A stretch of DNA of 64,000 nt, from the NCBI GenBank assembly GCA_001574975.1, contig KQ965732.1, positions 1,424,046-1,488,045 on the forward strand, read 5' to 3'. Below the pieces are notes generated by a model. It had not been told where the DNA came from. It made no database searches and saw nothing but the letters and a program-made list of their open reading frames with translations. Source of the DNA: Gonapodya prolifera JEL478. Taxonomy: Eukaryota > Monoblepharomycota > Monoblepharidomycetes > Monoblepharidales > Gonapodyaceae. Both the position numbers and the translations under genes were made by a program. Position 1 is the first letter of the stretch; each line of letters starts with the position of its first letter. Positions 22,755 through 36,345 of the stretch are shown here, piece after piece.

Positions 22755-24839
22755 TCACCCGCTGTACGGTCGGAAAATATCCATGCTACGTTTTGCGTCC
22801 CCCGACTTGCGCGCAGACGCAGCCGACGCGGCTTCCACGAAGCCTTCCGGCAGCTTCCCCAACTTTTTCTCACCCCACTTCTTGGGTCCCAGGAAACTGT
22901 TCTGTCCCCTCATAAAGTCATTCACGTGGCTGTTTTTCGGCCGAGACTCCTTCCCGTCCACGTCGTACCCAAACTCCTCCAGACTCGGCCGCTTGGCGCC
23001 GTTGGAGCTTGTGGAAGACCGCGGGGTGGGCTCGGATGTGGGATTGACCGGTTGGGGGCGAGTCTCGGCGGGCGTCTCCGACTCTGGTGTTGGCGAACGA
23101 AATACGATTCCCCCACCAGCCGAGGTTCTTGGTCGACTTGGGGAGGTATTGCGAGGTGTTGTTGGGGAGGCGGTAGGTGCAGGGGGGTTTGCGGGTGGAG
23201 TTGTGACTGCCGGTGTAGTCGGCGGAGAAGGGTTCGGGAGAGCCAATCTCAGCTCGGACGAGGGTGGGGAGTCGGTTGTGCCAGTTGGGGAAAGAGGTAG
23301 TGGATCCTGTGGTGTCTCCACAGGTGAAGCGATATCATGGGTGCGGGGCAAGGTTGCCGGGTCGATTGTGAGGTTGGGAACTCCCGGTGTAGGCTTCAAA
23401 TTGGGAACGATAGTTCCACTCGCTAGACGGGTAACGGCGGGGATGGACTCTCCACCAACTGCAGATGGGGCTGTTGACACTGCCGATGCAGAAAACGAGC
23501 CAGACAGGGACCGGGAGACGGATCCACTGGATCCACCGGACGCCGTAGAAATGGGCGACGGTGGCACCTTGCTGGTTTCGTCTTCACGGCCGAGATTCAA
23601 CCACGCCGCCGCCCTCGCGGCGCCTTCTTTCCCTACAGGCGACCCCACGACGGTCATGACCCGCTCGTACCGCTTCAGAGATCCCTCCAACTCCGCCGCG
23701 CACGCGCTGGCACTCGTGAGCACTTCCACGCGGTCCTGATTCCGCCTCATGATGCCGTTTACTTCCTCGAGCGCCTCCTGGCATCGCGCGGCGGCACTGT
23801 CGGCTGCCGACACAAGCCCGGCGTCCGGGGTCACATCCACGGCCCCGCGGGTCTCGATCGCGGCGCTGAGATCGGAAAGAGTCCTGATGAAGGGTTCAAG
23901 GGATGACGCCAGTTGCGCGAGCTGGATGACGGTGTCCCCCGAGGAGAGTTGCTGTGTTTGTTGGGTAGGCGACAAGGGCCAGTTCGGCGCGTCGGGCACG
24001 GTAGGGGATGTGACGTTGGACCCGGACCGCGACAGCGTCGGTTTGATCCCGCTGAACAAAACGCGGCTCGACGACGGCAGAGTGAGTGCCTCATTGGACT
24101 GGTGCTCGAACGCCGTGGCCAGCTTCTTGTCTGGTACAGTCGTCCACCCCTTGATGGTGGCAACGAGGGCGTCCCGGATGACGGAATCAATGTCCTGCCT
24201 GTGAATCGTCCGCTGGATCTCCTTCCATATGACTTTGGACTCGGCTAGTTTGTTGCGGAAACGCGGCTTGCATGACTCGAACGCCGCTGTCATCACCGCA
24301 ATGGCCGCCAGCGCCGACGCAGGTTGATTGTTGTTTACGATCGTGAGGAGGTGCAGGATTGCCAGTTTTGGTCTTTGCCGGGAGGTGGGGGGGGTACGTG
24401 GGATTGGTTGGGGTCGGGGGAGCTGTGAGCTTGGAGCTTCACCACAACGCAACCCCCGGCTCAACACCACTCACGCCTTATCGGCATTGGCATCAATCAG
24501 GGCGACGACCGCCAGCATGCGGTCCCAGTCGATATCGCCCGTGCGCGAGCGGTTCCCGACAACATTAGCTGAGGCCGCGTGAAGTTATTGTTTCCGTACC
24601 ACACCAGCGAGCAAGGCATCGCGTACCCCACGGGAAAAAACCGGTCGAGAAGGGTCAGTTTCGTCGCGGGCGGACGCACGAGCACGCACTCCGCCGCGCC
24701 ATCGCTGAGGCACATCCACCGACAACCCGCGGCACGACGGACGTCGGCTGCGGGGGTAGCAAGGTGACTCACTTATCAGGTCGCACAGCTCCTGGTCGCT
24801 CTCTGCGGTTCCCTTGCCCGTCCGCGTGAAGAAACTCAT
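22755..24839 (-). CDS. LSB5-like VHS + GAT domain protein (actin/endocytosis adaptor)
   Basis: Start ATG 24839-24837. Exon 1 encodes MSFFTRTGKGTAESDQELCDLI. Exon 2 (about 24566-24475) encodes SRTGDIDWDRMLAVVALIDA. A third exon runs to the stop at 22755. Joined, these form a VHS domain (PKLAILHLLTIVNNNQ ... SKVIWKEIQRTIHRQ). A GAT-type helical bundle follows (QLAQLASSLEPFIRTLSDLS ... CQEALEEVNGIMRRNQDRVE). The rest is Pro/Ser/Thr-rich and ends in a basic segment (LGPKKWGEKKLGKLPEGF). VHS-GAT without a GAE ear is the layout of fungal LSB5, which binds ubiquitin and Las17/WASP partners at endocytic sites. GGA and TOM1 are the alternatives; the lack of an ear argues against GGA. Length (about 620 residues) is greater than yeast LSB5 because of the disordered tail. 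Confidence 0.75.
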
Positions 24840-24955
24840 GCTGGGGGAGTGGGTGGGACGAGTTGATGTGGGTGAAATTCAACTGAGGCAAGAGGAGGCA
24901 AAGGCCGCAACAAACCCTGCATTTCCCAACAACCGAAAACCCCGCGCCGCCCCCA
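24840..24955. promoter_or_regulatory. Short bidirectional promoter, LSB5-like / histone H4
   Basis: Only 116 bases separate the start codons of two divergent genes. Both promoters and 5' leaders must overlap here or reach into the neighbouring coding sequence. No CCAAT or TATA box stands out. Confidence 0.5.
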
Positions 24956-25992
24956 ATGTCCTCCTCATCCTCGCAACAACCTCCGCCCCACCCCGTCGCA
25001 TCATCATCAAAAGCATCCCCCTCGTTCCTCCCCGGGCAATCTGCAGGCTCCGGCTCGCAATCGGGCATCCGCGGGTCTCCTCGACCACTCGACAATCCTC
25101 GCACGGGACGGACAGGGTTAGGGGTGGGTGGACCCGCGCCCGCGCCGTGGGCGAGGGGCGCGGGAGCTGGGGGTCGCGGGCTGGGAAAGGGAAAGGGAAA
25201 AGGCGTTGGTAAGCGGCATCGAAGGCAGCAGAGGGATACGATTCTGGGGATTTCGAACCCGGCGATTCGGAGGTGTGTATGGGGGGGTGTTTGGGAGTGT
25301 GGGTCTGGGTGCTGATGCGTGTTGTTAACCGTTGGCGGTGGGTGGGTTAGGTTGGCGAGACGTGGTGGTGAGTGGAAGGAAGGTGGTTTTTGACGACAGA
25401 AAGCTGCTTCTGATGACCTAGTCTTCTTCCTCTGTGTGCTTTCCTTGCGACGCAATGATTTGGCCCTTCCATGGGTTGATTGCTTTCTCCTCGTTCTGTG
25501 ACACTGCTGAAACACAAAAACCTCCACTTCGTCTGGCGTGACGCAACGAACCACCATGTTGTTCTCCAACTCCCTCTGTTTTCACCCTCTACCGCGTGAT
25601 GTCGGCTTTTCCCTGGACCTCTCCCTCCTGTGCCCAAACATCCTCCAACACCTATTGGTTCCCAATCACCAACGAAAACTTCCCTCGTTTGACAAACTCA
25701 AAACTCCTTTCACAACTACTGTATGACTATTTCCAAACATCGTTCCAACCTCGTTCAACACCCCACCATCCCGTCCGCCCATCACCAACGAAACACCCGC
25801 GCAGGCGTGAAACGTATCTCCAAAGGCATCTATGACGACATCCGCACGGTCCTCAAATCGTACCTGTCGGACGTGCTGCAGACGACCTGTTTGTACGTGG
25901 AACACAGGCGGGGCAAGACCGTAACGGCGCTGGACGTTGTGTACGCGCTCAAGTTCAGTAAGGGGCGGACGCTGTATGGGTTTGAGAAGTGA
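24956..25992 (+). CDS. Divergent histone H4 with long N-terminal extension
   Basis: Two exons, 24956-25274 and 25805-25992, separated by a 530-base intron. Together they make exactly 169 codons (168 residues). The 3' part of the intron (25621-25802) has no AG dinucleotide before the acceptor, which supports that splice site. The H4 core is plain: [43 protein letters not shown], then [20 protein letters not shown] and GRTLYGF. About 70 Ser/Pro/Gly-rich residues precede the H4 tail, with no later in-frame Met before the tail. With this splice, the usual LARRGG linker between AIRR and VKRIS is reduced to one Cys. Many core positions differ from the near-invariant H4 (for example QTTCLYVEH for RDAVTYTEH). 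Canonical H4 is 102-103 residues. This is more likely a specialised variant or a decaying copy than the main H4 gene. Confidence 0.82.
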
Positions 25993-26875
25993 TGTTGCGG
26001 GGTGGGGGGGGACGGGTGGGGGGCATGTCGGGGATATAGCGATATACCGGATGTTTTTTTTGATGTACATAGGGTACGCTTAAAAGAAGGGTAATCTACG
26101 ATGGCGTGGGAGGGAAAGATACACGACGATGCAGCGCTGTTCGAGTTTAAAGTGGTCCGTCTGACTAAATCATGTGGAGATGAGACGGAGGATGGTGCGG
26201 GTTGGATGGTGTCGAGGCACATGGGGCAGTTTGGGGGATGAAGTGAGGTGGATGTGTGCGTGTGCAGGGAAGGGGAACGTGGGAGACAGCGGGAGGTGAA
26301 ACGAGGGTTGAGGACGTGGTGGGCGTGCCGGTCAACAATTGAATCCTCGGAGCAGTGGGTGCTTTTCTGAGTCTTTGCCTTGGATATTTTGGAGAGTGTT
26401 GCATAAGCGTCGCGAGAGTGGGTTCGTCCAAAGAAAAACTTTGTCCATTGAAACCCCGAGGAGTGTAACCATCTGTGTTTTTGAGCAGCTTTCTCACTGC
26501 TTGGGTCGTGACTCACGACCTATCCGATATGCTAATCACTTTCCTCGAGGAAAAAGATCCACCAAAGCGCAACGTATGAATTGAGAAGCACAAAACCGCT
26601 ACCGCTCATCTCCTCCCTGCAACGCAAACCAACTCGCAGGAGGCTTCTTTGAACATTGACCAGACTTCGACAATTGAACAGTTTCTGGCTGACGACAACA
26701 GTACATCTCTTAATGCATAGCTCTGATTTCTTCTGGGCCAATCGAATGTCTTCCACACCCTTCTCTTGCAGTCAGGCCGGAGACTAAGCAAACCTTAGCC
26801 ATAAAAAGGCAGCACGCGACCCCAAATGGTCACAACATCAACACATCTTGTTTTTCTCCCGAAGGAAACACCAAC
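25993..26875. other. Intergenic region, no gene seen
   Basis: This stretch holds the H4 3' end and about 0.8 kb without a convincing gene. Short open frames on the minus strand (26165-26756) are Ser/Thr/Pro-rich with no recognisable motif and conflicting frames. No histone-type stem-loop is visible behind the H4 stop. Confidence 0.5.
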
Positions 26876-28061
26876 ATGGATCGCCCCATAATGGCGGGAA
26901 CGGGAGGAACGGGAGCTTTGAATACCGTCATTTCCGCAGCCCTGACCGCATTTTCCACGGGGCAGAACGCCATCACTTCTGCAGCGGAAATCGTCGCCGT
27001 TCCTACAGTTCCGAGCGTCGTCCTTTCCGCGGCGGAGAGCGTCGCCGTGTTTGCAGCGGAGAGCGCTTCTGCAGCCCAGACCATCATTTCTGCAGGACTC
27101 GATATTGCGGCAACTGCCGAAAGAGCGATGGCTACGACACTGGAAACTGTCGTAACAGCAGCAATAACTACGACAGCTGCGACAGCTGGGACTGCGTACT
27201 TATACAACATGGCCACGACAGAAGCGACTGGACCAAAAACTCCAGAGCCGATGCCGATAATCGCCATTGCCAAACAATCTAATCACTCTCCAAAAGGCCG
27301 ACTATGAGAAGTTCGTTGGAGGACCCGCGTGCAGCCCTAAAAGAGTTGTCGAGCGTGCCACCAGCTTCGCCAGCGACCTAAAGAACCAGGAGAAAGAGGT
27401 TGCTTTCCAGGGCGACAGGAAGCTCAAATTTCAGATAACAGATGCCGTTGTGTGTGAGGCTCTGGCAACAGAGGATGCTGCTGCAGAATTGCGTGCAGGC
27501 GTTCAGCAACTTGAAAGTGAGGTGACCCAGCTCATTCGCGACCCAAAGCACGCTCTCAAGCTGAATGTCTCCGTCACTCTTCCGGAGGGAGGTAGATTCA
27601 AAGAACTTGACGTTGGTACTGAGCTGCCCCGATTTGGTGGAAGTGACAACACTTCTGGGATGATGACCCAACGCACCCATGAACCTGGCGGAAATGGTCA
27701 ACTGGAAGGACGTCTCACTTCGCCTCCTCCTCGAAACAATTACCTTCTTGAAGGACAACGTAACACGAGCAGAAGTAGAACGCCTTGCGGAGCAGGTCGT
27801 AAAAAATTCTATTGCCGTCGTGGAATACTGTAGGCCTTTTGCAATCACACTCACAGTGAGTCATGTCAATATGGAAGCGATTGCGGTAAAGATCGAGGCC
27901 TCACCTTTGAGCAACCACCCACTCCCAGATTGTTGTTGCTGGCAATGTGACACTCTACGCGTTGCGTTGCTCAATGCAGATGATGGATATCTCAACAAGA
28001 AGGGCAAGGCTGCCCTAATGGGCGCCGGTGTTGGAGCTGGAATAATGACTGTGGGAGCGTG
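26876..28061 (+). CDS. Unrecognised multi-exon gene with Ala-rich and coiled-coil-like parts
   Basis: Three overlapping segments look coding. 26876-27307 encodes an Ala/Thr/Val-rich chain (VISAALTAFSTGQNAITSAA) that may form amphipathic or membrane-active helices. 27267-27610 encodes a charged helical stretch (ATEDAAAELRAGVQQLESEV). About 27718-28061 encodes DVSLRLLLETITFLKDNVTR and ends in GKAALMGAGVGAGIMTVGA. The last two join if GTTGGT near 27611 is a donor and GAAG|GAC near 27717 an acceptor, in phase 0. The join of the first to the second is not resolved, so these may be two genes. The last codons overlap a GTGAGT, so a further exon is possible. I recognise no family. Confidence 0.35.
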
Positions 28062-29475
28062 AGTTTTCTGGTTTGGCTCGCGTCGTATGAGGCGGTTTTG
28101 GACTGGTCTCGTCAGACATCAACGGACGCTCTGCGGGTCGGAGACATCGAGATGTGTGGCGGCGCTGCGTGTGGGAGAAGACGTGATGATGTTATTTGAG
28201 ACTTTGTCGTAAACATGTATATGTCTACTTTTCTACGTTTTGGCCTTGTGGATGGGTGTTCTGATGAGGCCACCAGGAAGGAGAATTCGTGAACTTGTGA
28301 GATATCTGTTCGAAAAGATGCATTGTGGGTGTGAGACTGTCGTGATTGTCGTACTCCGCATCGATGGTCGAGGTCGGAGGACAGAGATGGTTGCTGACTG
28401 ATGGAGACAGGTATGCAAAGCAGGGCGGAAAAGAGACGCGGTCAACATTGACACATTTGAGGACACCGCCGCATAAGTCGATAATCGATAGTCGATGGTC
28501 CAGAGTGAGTATGCTGGCAAGAACAGAAGACAAGTGGTGGGGACAGAGAGGCGATGGAGGCGTGGTCAACATTAACCAATATGAGGACGCAGAGGCTTGC
28601 TGGTTTTTGTGGGAGAGAGAGAAAAGAAACGAAGCCCGAGGTATGAGGACCATGTGAGGACGCCGCTGGGAGGTACACGGCTTTGCACGGCGTCGGGATG
28701 CCACGGAGATAATACATCTGAGCGGCGGCGGGAGGCGAGATTGGGTGGCTTCAAGCACGTCAGGACAAGGTTAAGCTCGGATCTTGGTGCGCCTCTCGGG
28801 TCTTGTTGAATTGGGGTGCATGCGTGTCCCGCGATCTTTGTCCTGGAGGCTCCGGTTGACGTGATTGCGACGCAAAACAAAAGTCTAAAATCATGGAGGG
28901 TGTGGGGGTAAGCGTGGACGAGGGCCAGAGCAGCGTAGCGATGCGAGATTAGCGAAACGGAATGCGCCAAGAGAAATAAAATAGAAGGGTGGGAGGGGCG
29001 TCCCGCATGCTTGGAAAGAGGGTCCGGCCAGGTCACGTGACTTTACTCGTCAGGATCCGACTCCCTTCACCAGCCCAGAGCCAGCTCCTCACAAGCCCAG
29101 GTGCACGTCAAACACAGCACGCAGCCATGCAGAGTCGCGCGTGACGATTGCGACGCTCAATCGCAGCACACGCAGCAAAGCGACGGGAAGGAAAAAGAGG
29201 ATTACCCCCGCGGACGGAGGGTCGCCTGACACACCGCACCGACCCCTCACGCTCCACTCTCGCACCCACCCGCACCCACTCGCACCCACACCTGCACCTG
29301 CACCCTGCATACAACGATGCTGGCAGCACTCGCAGCGTCGCCCTTTCTGCCCCGCGCAGCCCAACGCGACTCCGCTCCCCACACACCCACGCACGCACGC
29401 ACTCCATCCCTCAACGCGAGCTCGCTCGATGCCCATCTGCTGGCATCAGTCTCACGCTCCCAGTCGGACTCCGTG
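28062..29475. other. Intergenic region, no gene seen
   Basis: About 1.4 kb without a supported gene. Open frames on both strands are short and of skewed composition. The last 300 bases are C-rich on the plus strand with repeated Cys/Ala-poor CGCACC-type runs (cacccacccgcacccactcgcaccca near 29262), which probably mark the promoter or 5' leader of the next gene. Confidence 0.45.
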
Positions 29476-32324
29476 ATGGATGCGGCAGCGAAAAACAAGA
29501 GGAGGCAGCGTCAGGTTCAGCGTAGAGTGTCCTTTAACGAGGTCGTCGAGGTACGTGTCCGGGGGATGGGAGCGGAGGGGAGCCCAAGCGAGCAGCGATG
29601 CCTAGGCACGATAGTGCTGACCGAGACATGCGAGTGGTGCGAGCTCGAGGCCTTAGGCGCGACAGCGCTGACTGACGTTGCCCCGAGCGAAGCGAGTCGT
29701 CCGTCAGAGGCGAATGATCTTGCAAGGAGCGCATTGCGCCTAAGCGCGATAAAAATGACTGGGGGGGTCTACCGAAGGACACCACGGAGTGGATTGGTAT
29801 TGATTTTGATGGATAGGATGCGAGAGGTGCGGGGGGGGGAGGGGATCGTCGCACGTGACGTGGCTCTAATATGGTTGAGAGGATTTATACTCCTTACTCG
29901 AGTTTTCGTCACTCACATGCAACTGATGTGTGACCGCGAAGCGTTTTGGATTGGTATGGATAGGTGGATAGGATCTGCGGGGGTTTGACGGGAGTGCCAA
30001 ACGGGGATGAACTCGAACACGAGTGGATTTGAAGGGGTTATTCCCCCTTCCCGAATTTTCGTCACTCGCATGCAACCCTGTATCCCTCATCCGGGGGTTG
30101 GGGGGGCGGATGGCGAGAGAGGGAGGACGGGGCTGGTCGCTTGTCGCTAAACATGCTTGAAGGGGTTATTCCCCCTCTCCGAATTCGCGTGGCTCACATA
30201 CAACCCTCCATCCCCCGTGCACCCACCTCGTCCCACCTCACACTCTACGCACCTACCACGCACCCACTTGCATCCCTTTATGCACCCACCTGACCCCTCC
30301 TCCCTTCTACTCTCTCACCCTCCTCCTCCGTGCCCTCGCCCCACTTCCAGGTCCGATTCACCTTCCCCGCGACCGTCTACGAACGCACGCCCGTGCCCGT
30401 CTCGCAGCTGACAAAGCAAGAGGTCGTGGACCTCCTCAGGTTCAGATACGAGATGCGCAGGCAGACGTTCGAGCTTGCTCTGCGCTCCGAGACGGCACTG
30501 CAAGCGGCACGTGCGGACGCTAACCTCAACGCATCTTCCTCGTCCTCGTCGTCATCGGGGTCGGGGTCGGGGTCATCAACCCTCGCGACTTCCACACGCT
30601 CATCACGCTCATCAAAAGATCCATCCACCACCTCCACCCTCGATACGCCCCTGCGCTCCGCATCCCTCCTCCCGCCTCTCGACGGCCCCTCCGTCACCAC
30701 CGTCACGCCTGCAAGTCCGACTCCGCGCAAACCCCTCTCCATCGACACCCACGCTGCCACTACGCCACCTGTTACCCACCAGACCCAGGCACAGGCCCCC
30801 TCCAAAGCAAGCTCCATGTCGCCCATCGACCTCGTCAACCCGCGCACGCCGTCGCCGCCGTCGGTCGTGAGGACGGACGTGATCGCTGCTTCGGTCTCGT
30901 ACGGCATGAATGTGAACATGAACACACTCGCGCCGGCAAAGGATCTTGGCGTAGTCGTACCCGCGCCGGTGTCGCAGGATGGAGGCGGTCAAAGTGCAGG
31001 TGTGTTGGTGTTTTTATGGTGCGGGTGGGCACGCGTACTCATTGTCTCTATATATATATATATTTTTTTTTTTGCGTTTTCTGTCTATGCACCTTCACTC
31101 GACCGTTACTTCATCTGCATCTTCATGATGGCTTCACTTAACCTGCATCTTGGACTCTTCACTTCCTCTTCGACTTTCACCTCCACCACCACGACACCCT
31201 ATCTCACCACCACCACTTCCCCGCACCCACCAGCGCCCTCCGCTTCGCTCCCCATCCCCGTCCCGCCCCGCCCCGCCCCATCCCGGCGCCCGCGCGTCGT
31301 CCTCCGGGACGACCCACTACCACCATCTCTCCCCGACTCGCCGCCCGCGACCCCACCGGACCGGTTCTTCCCCCTCGCCCCCGCCCCCGCGGACGCCGAC
31401 ACCATGCAGGCCCAGGCCCAGGCCCATTTCATCCCCGACCGGCGCATGTCCTCGTCTCCGCCCCCGGACACCGACATGGTCTCGGTCACCTCCGACCCGG
31501 CTGAGGCCGCCCCCGGGGAGGAGCAGGAGAACACCACCGCCACAGCGATGCTCATGCTCACCCCGCCCGCCGAGTCGCGGATGCGCGTCGTTGCCAAAGC
31601 GAGAGTCGATGCACGCTCGGCACCCGACGAGAGTCTGCCGTCGCCGCCGGGGACGCCGAATGGGTATAATGACGGCACGGGACCCGTGGAGAGTGACGCG
31701 CGAGAGGTGAAGCAGGATCAGGAGCAGGGGGAAGAGCAGGAGCAGGACGAAACTGAACCAGGGGTGGTGTTCTGCCCGTGCGATTTCTGTCTTGCGAGGA
31801 CACACGGAGACGGGTCCACCACCACCACGACCGACGGCGGCAAGTCGGGCCCGCGCGTGGTGTACTCGCCCAACGTGTTCCCCATGGAAGACGAGCTCGA
31901 GTTCGAGCGCAACCTGGACGAGAACGCGGGCGCCGAGACATGTCGCGCTGCTGCAAGGGGATGTACGGGCGCGGGTGGTGCGGGTGCCAAGGCCGGCCTG
32001 TCCGAGCACCCCGCCATGAACGCCGACGCCGACGGTGGCGCAGACGCAGACACGGAGGAAGAGGTGGACACGTTCTCTGTCGAGTCAGACCCCCAGGCGG
32101 ACGGCATGTTCCTCGCCCCGCTCCGCCCCGCCGCGTCATCTGGCCCGCGCGGGCACACGCTGCCAAGGCTCGGACTGGGTTCGTTGGGCGCATTCGGGTG
32201 GCTCAAGGGCCGCGCGGGCGGCAAGGCAGGAAACCACAAGAGGGTGGACAGCGAGGAGGGCACGTGGGGGGCGTGGAGGGACGATTATAGCGCGACGAGT
32301 AAAGTGGCGATGCGGTTGTGGTGA
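29476..32324 (+). CDS. Disordered protein with an RVSF (PP1-docking-like) motif
   Basis: Three exons: 29476-29550, 30351-30999 and 31234-32324, about 604 residues. Exon 1 encodes 25 residues ending QVQRRVSFNEVVE. Exon 2 continues in phase as VRFTFPATVYERTPVPVSQL and LTKQEVVDLLRFRYEMRRQ. This N-terminal block is the only ordered-looking part; the rest is Ser/Pro/Thr-rich and acidic. R-V-S-F fits the [RK]-[VI]-x-[FW] docking site for type-1 protein phosphatase, so a PP1 regulatory or targeting role is possible. That is an inference from a short motif. Another small conserved-looking block is VVFCPCDFCLARTHG (two Cys pairs). The second intron is 234 bases and keeps the frame open (see separate entry). 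The C-terminus is basic and Gly-rich (GWLKGRAGGKAGNHKRV). Confidence 0.62.
29551..30350 (+). repeat. 800-base intron containing degenerate tandem repeats
   Basis: The intron runs from GTACGT to CCACTTCCAG. It holds three copies of a unit best seen as gaaggggttattccccc followed by cgaatt and a tcactcgcatgcaaccct-like stretch, at 30031, 30159 and, more degenerate, near 29880. A second family, cctaggcacgatagtgctgac / ccttaggcgcgacagcgctgac / gcctaagcgcgataaaaatgac, occurs near 29602, 29651 and 29737. It is several times longer than the other introns in the window. Confidence 0.6.
31000..31233 (+). other. Frame-preserving 234-base intron
   Basis: GTGTGT at 31000 and CACCCACCAG ending 31233 bound 234 bases (78 codons) with no stop in frame. 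Both exon ends are phase 1 (G|CG = Ala). If read through, the segment would encode a hydrophobic Phe/Ile/Tyr-rich stretch unlike the rest of the protein, and it holds a T-rich tract near 31060-31075. Splicing is therefore far more likely than translation. Confidence 0.65.
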
Positions 32325-32416
32325 ATCGGTCGTGGTGGACGGCCGTGGGTGGGGGAAGGGGAACAGGGGGGAATTCATGGGAGCGGTGATTTCAGGTTGT
32401 GGGTGACAGTGAAGAA

Positions 32417-32502
<86 letters not shown>
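32417..32502 (+). repeat. Uninterrupted run of 86 G
   Basis: A pure poly-G tract lies 93 bases after the stop of the RVSF-motif gene, followed at 32564-32605 by T-rich DNA with a run of about 22 T. The whole gap 32325-32773 contains no gene I can support. Such a tract could form G-quadruplex DNA, but it is also a typical sequencing or assembly artefact. Confidence 0.95.
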
Positions 32503-32773
32503 CGCGCGGGCGCTTAAATGTAGCGATGGGTGGAGCACGGCATAGAAGGGATGTCTTTCCCAGAGAGTTTTTTTTTCTCTTCTTTTTTTTTTTTTTTTTT
32601 TTTTTGGCCTTGTGTTACATTTTGGGAGTGTTAGCGTGTTTGTGTGAGCGTATTTCCTGCTCCTTATCTTCTGTACATGCTTTTTCTTGCAATAGCATTC
32701 ACAGCCTGCGTTTTTCTATTTGTACCTTCTAAATGCGTTCATACCAACACAGTCGACACCAATACACACTATC

Positions 32774-36261
<3,488 letters not shown>

Positions 36262-36345
36262 CGAGTTGCAGTTTTCTCACTTCGATGCTGCGGTCTGCCG
36301 ATCGCCGGCTAAACTCGTTTCCTCTGCTTCATGCATTTGCACCTC

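Noticed and set aside
26830-27273. 147-codon minus-strand hydrophobic frame resembling a membrane protein
   Set aside because: Mirror of the Ala/Thr/Val-rich plus-strand frame; its apparent hydrophobicity follows from the complement of GCN/ACN codons.
28225-28758. 177-codon minus-strand frame
   Set aside because: No motif, Ser/Pro/His-rich, with competing frames of similar length on both strands.
32349-32732. 127-codon frame containing a poly-Gly run
   Set aside because: It is created by the 86-base G tract and the T tract that follows.
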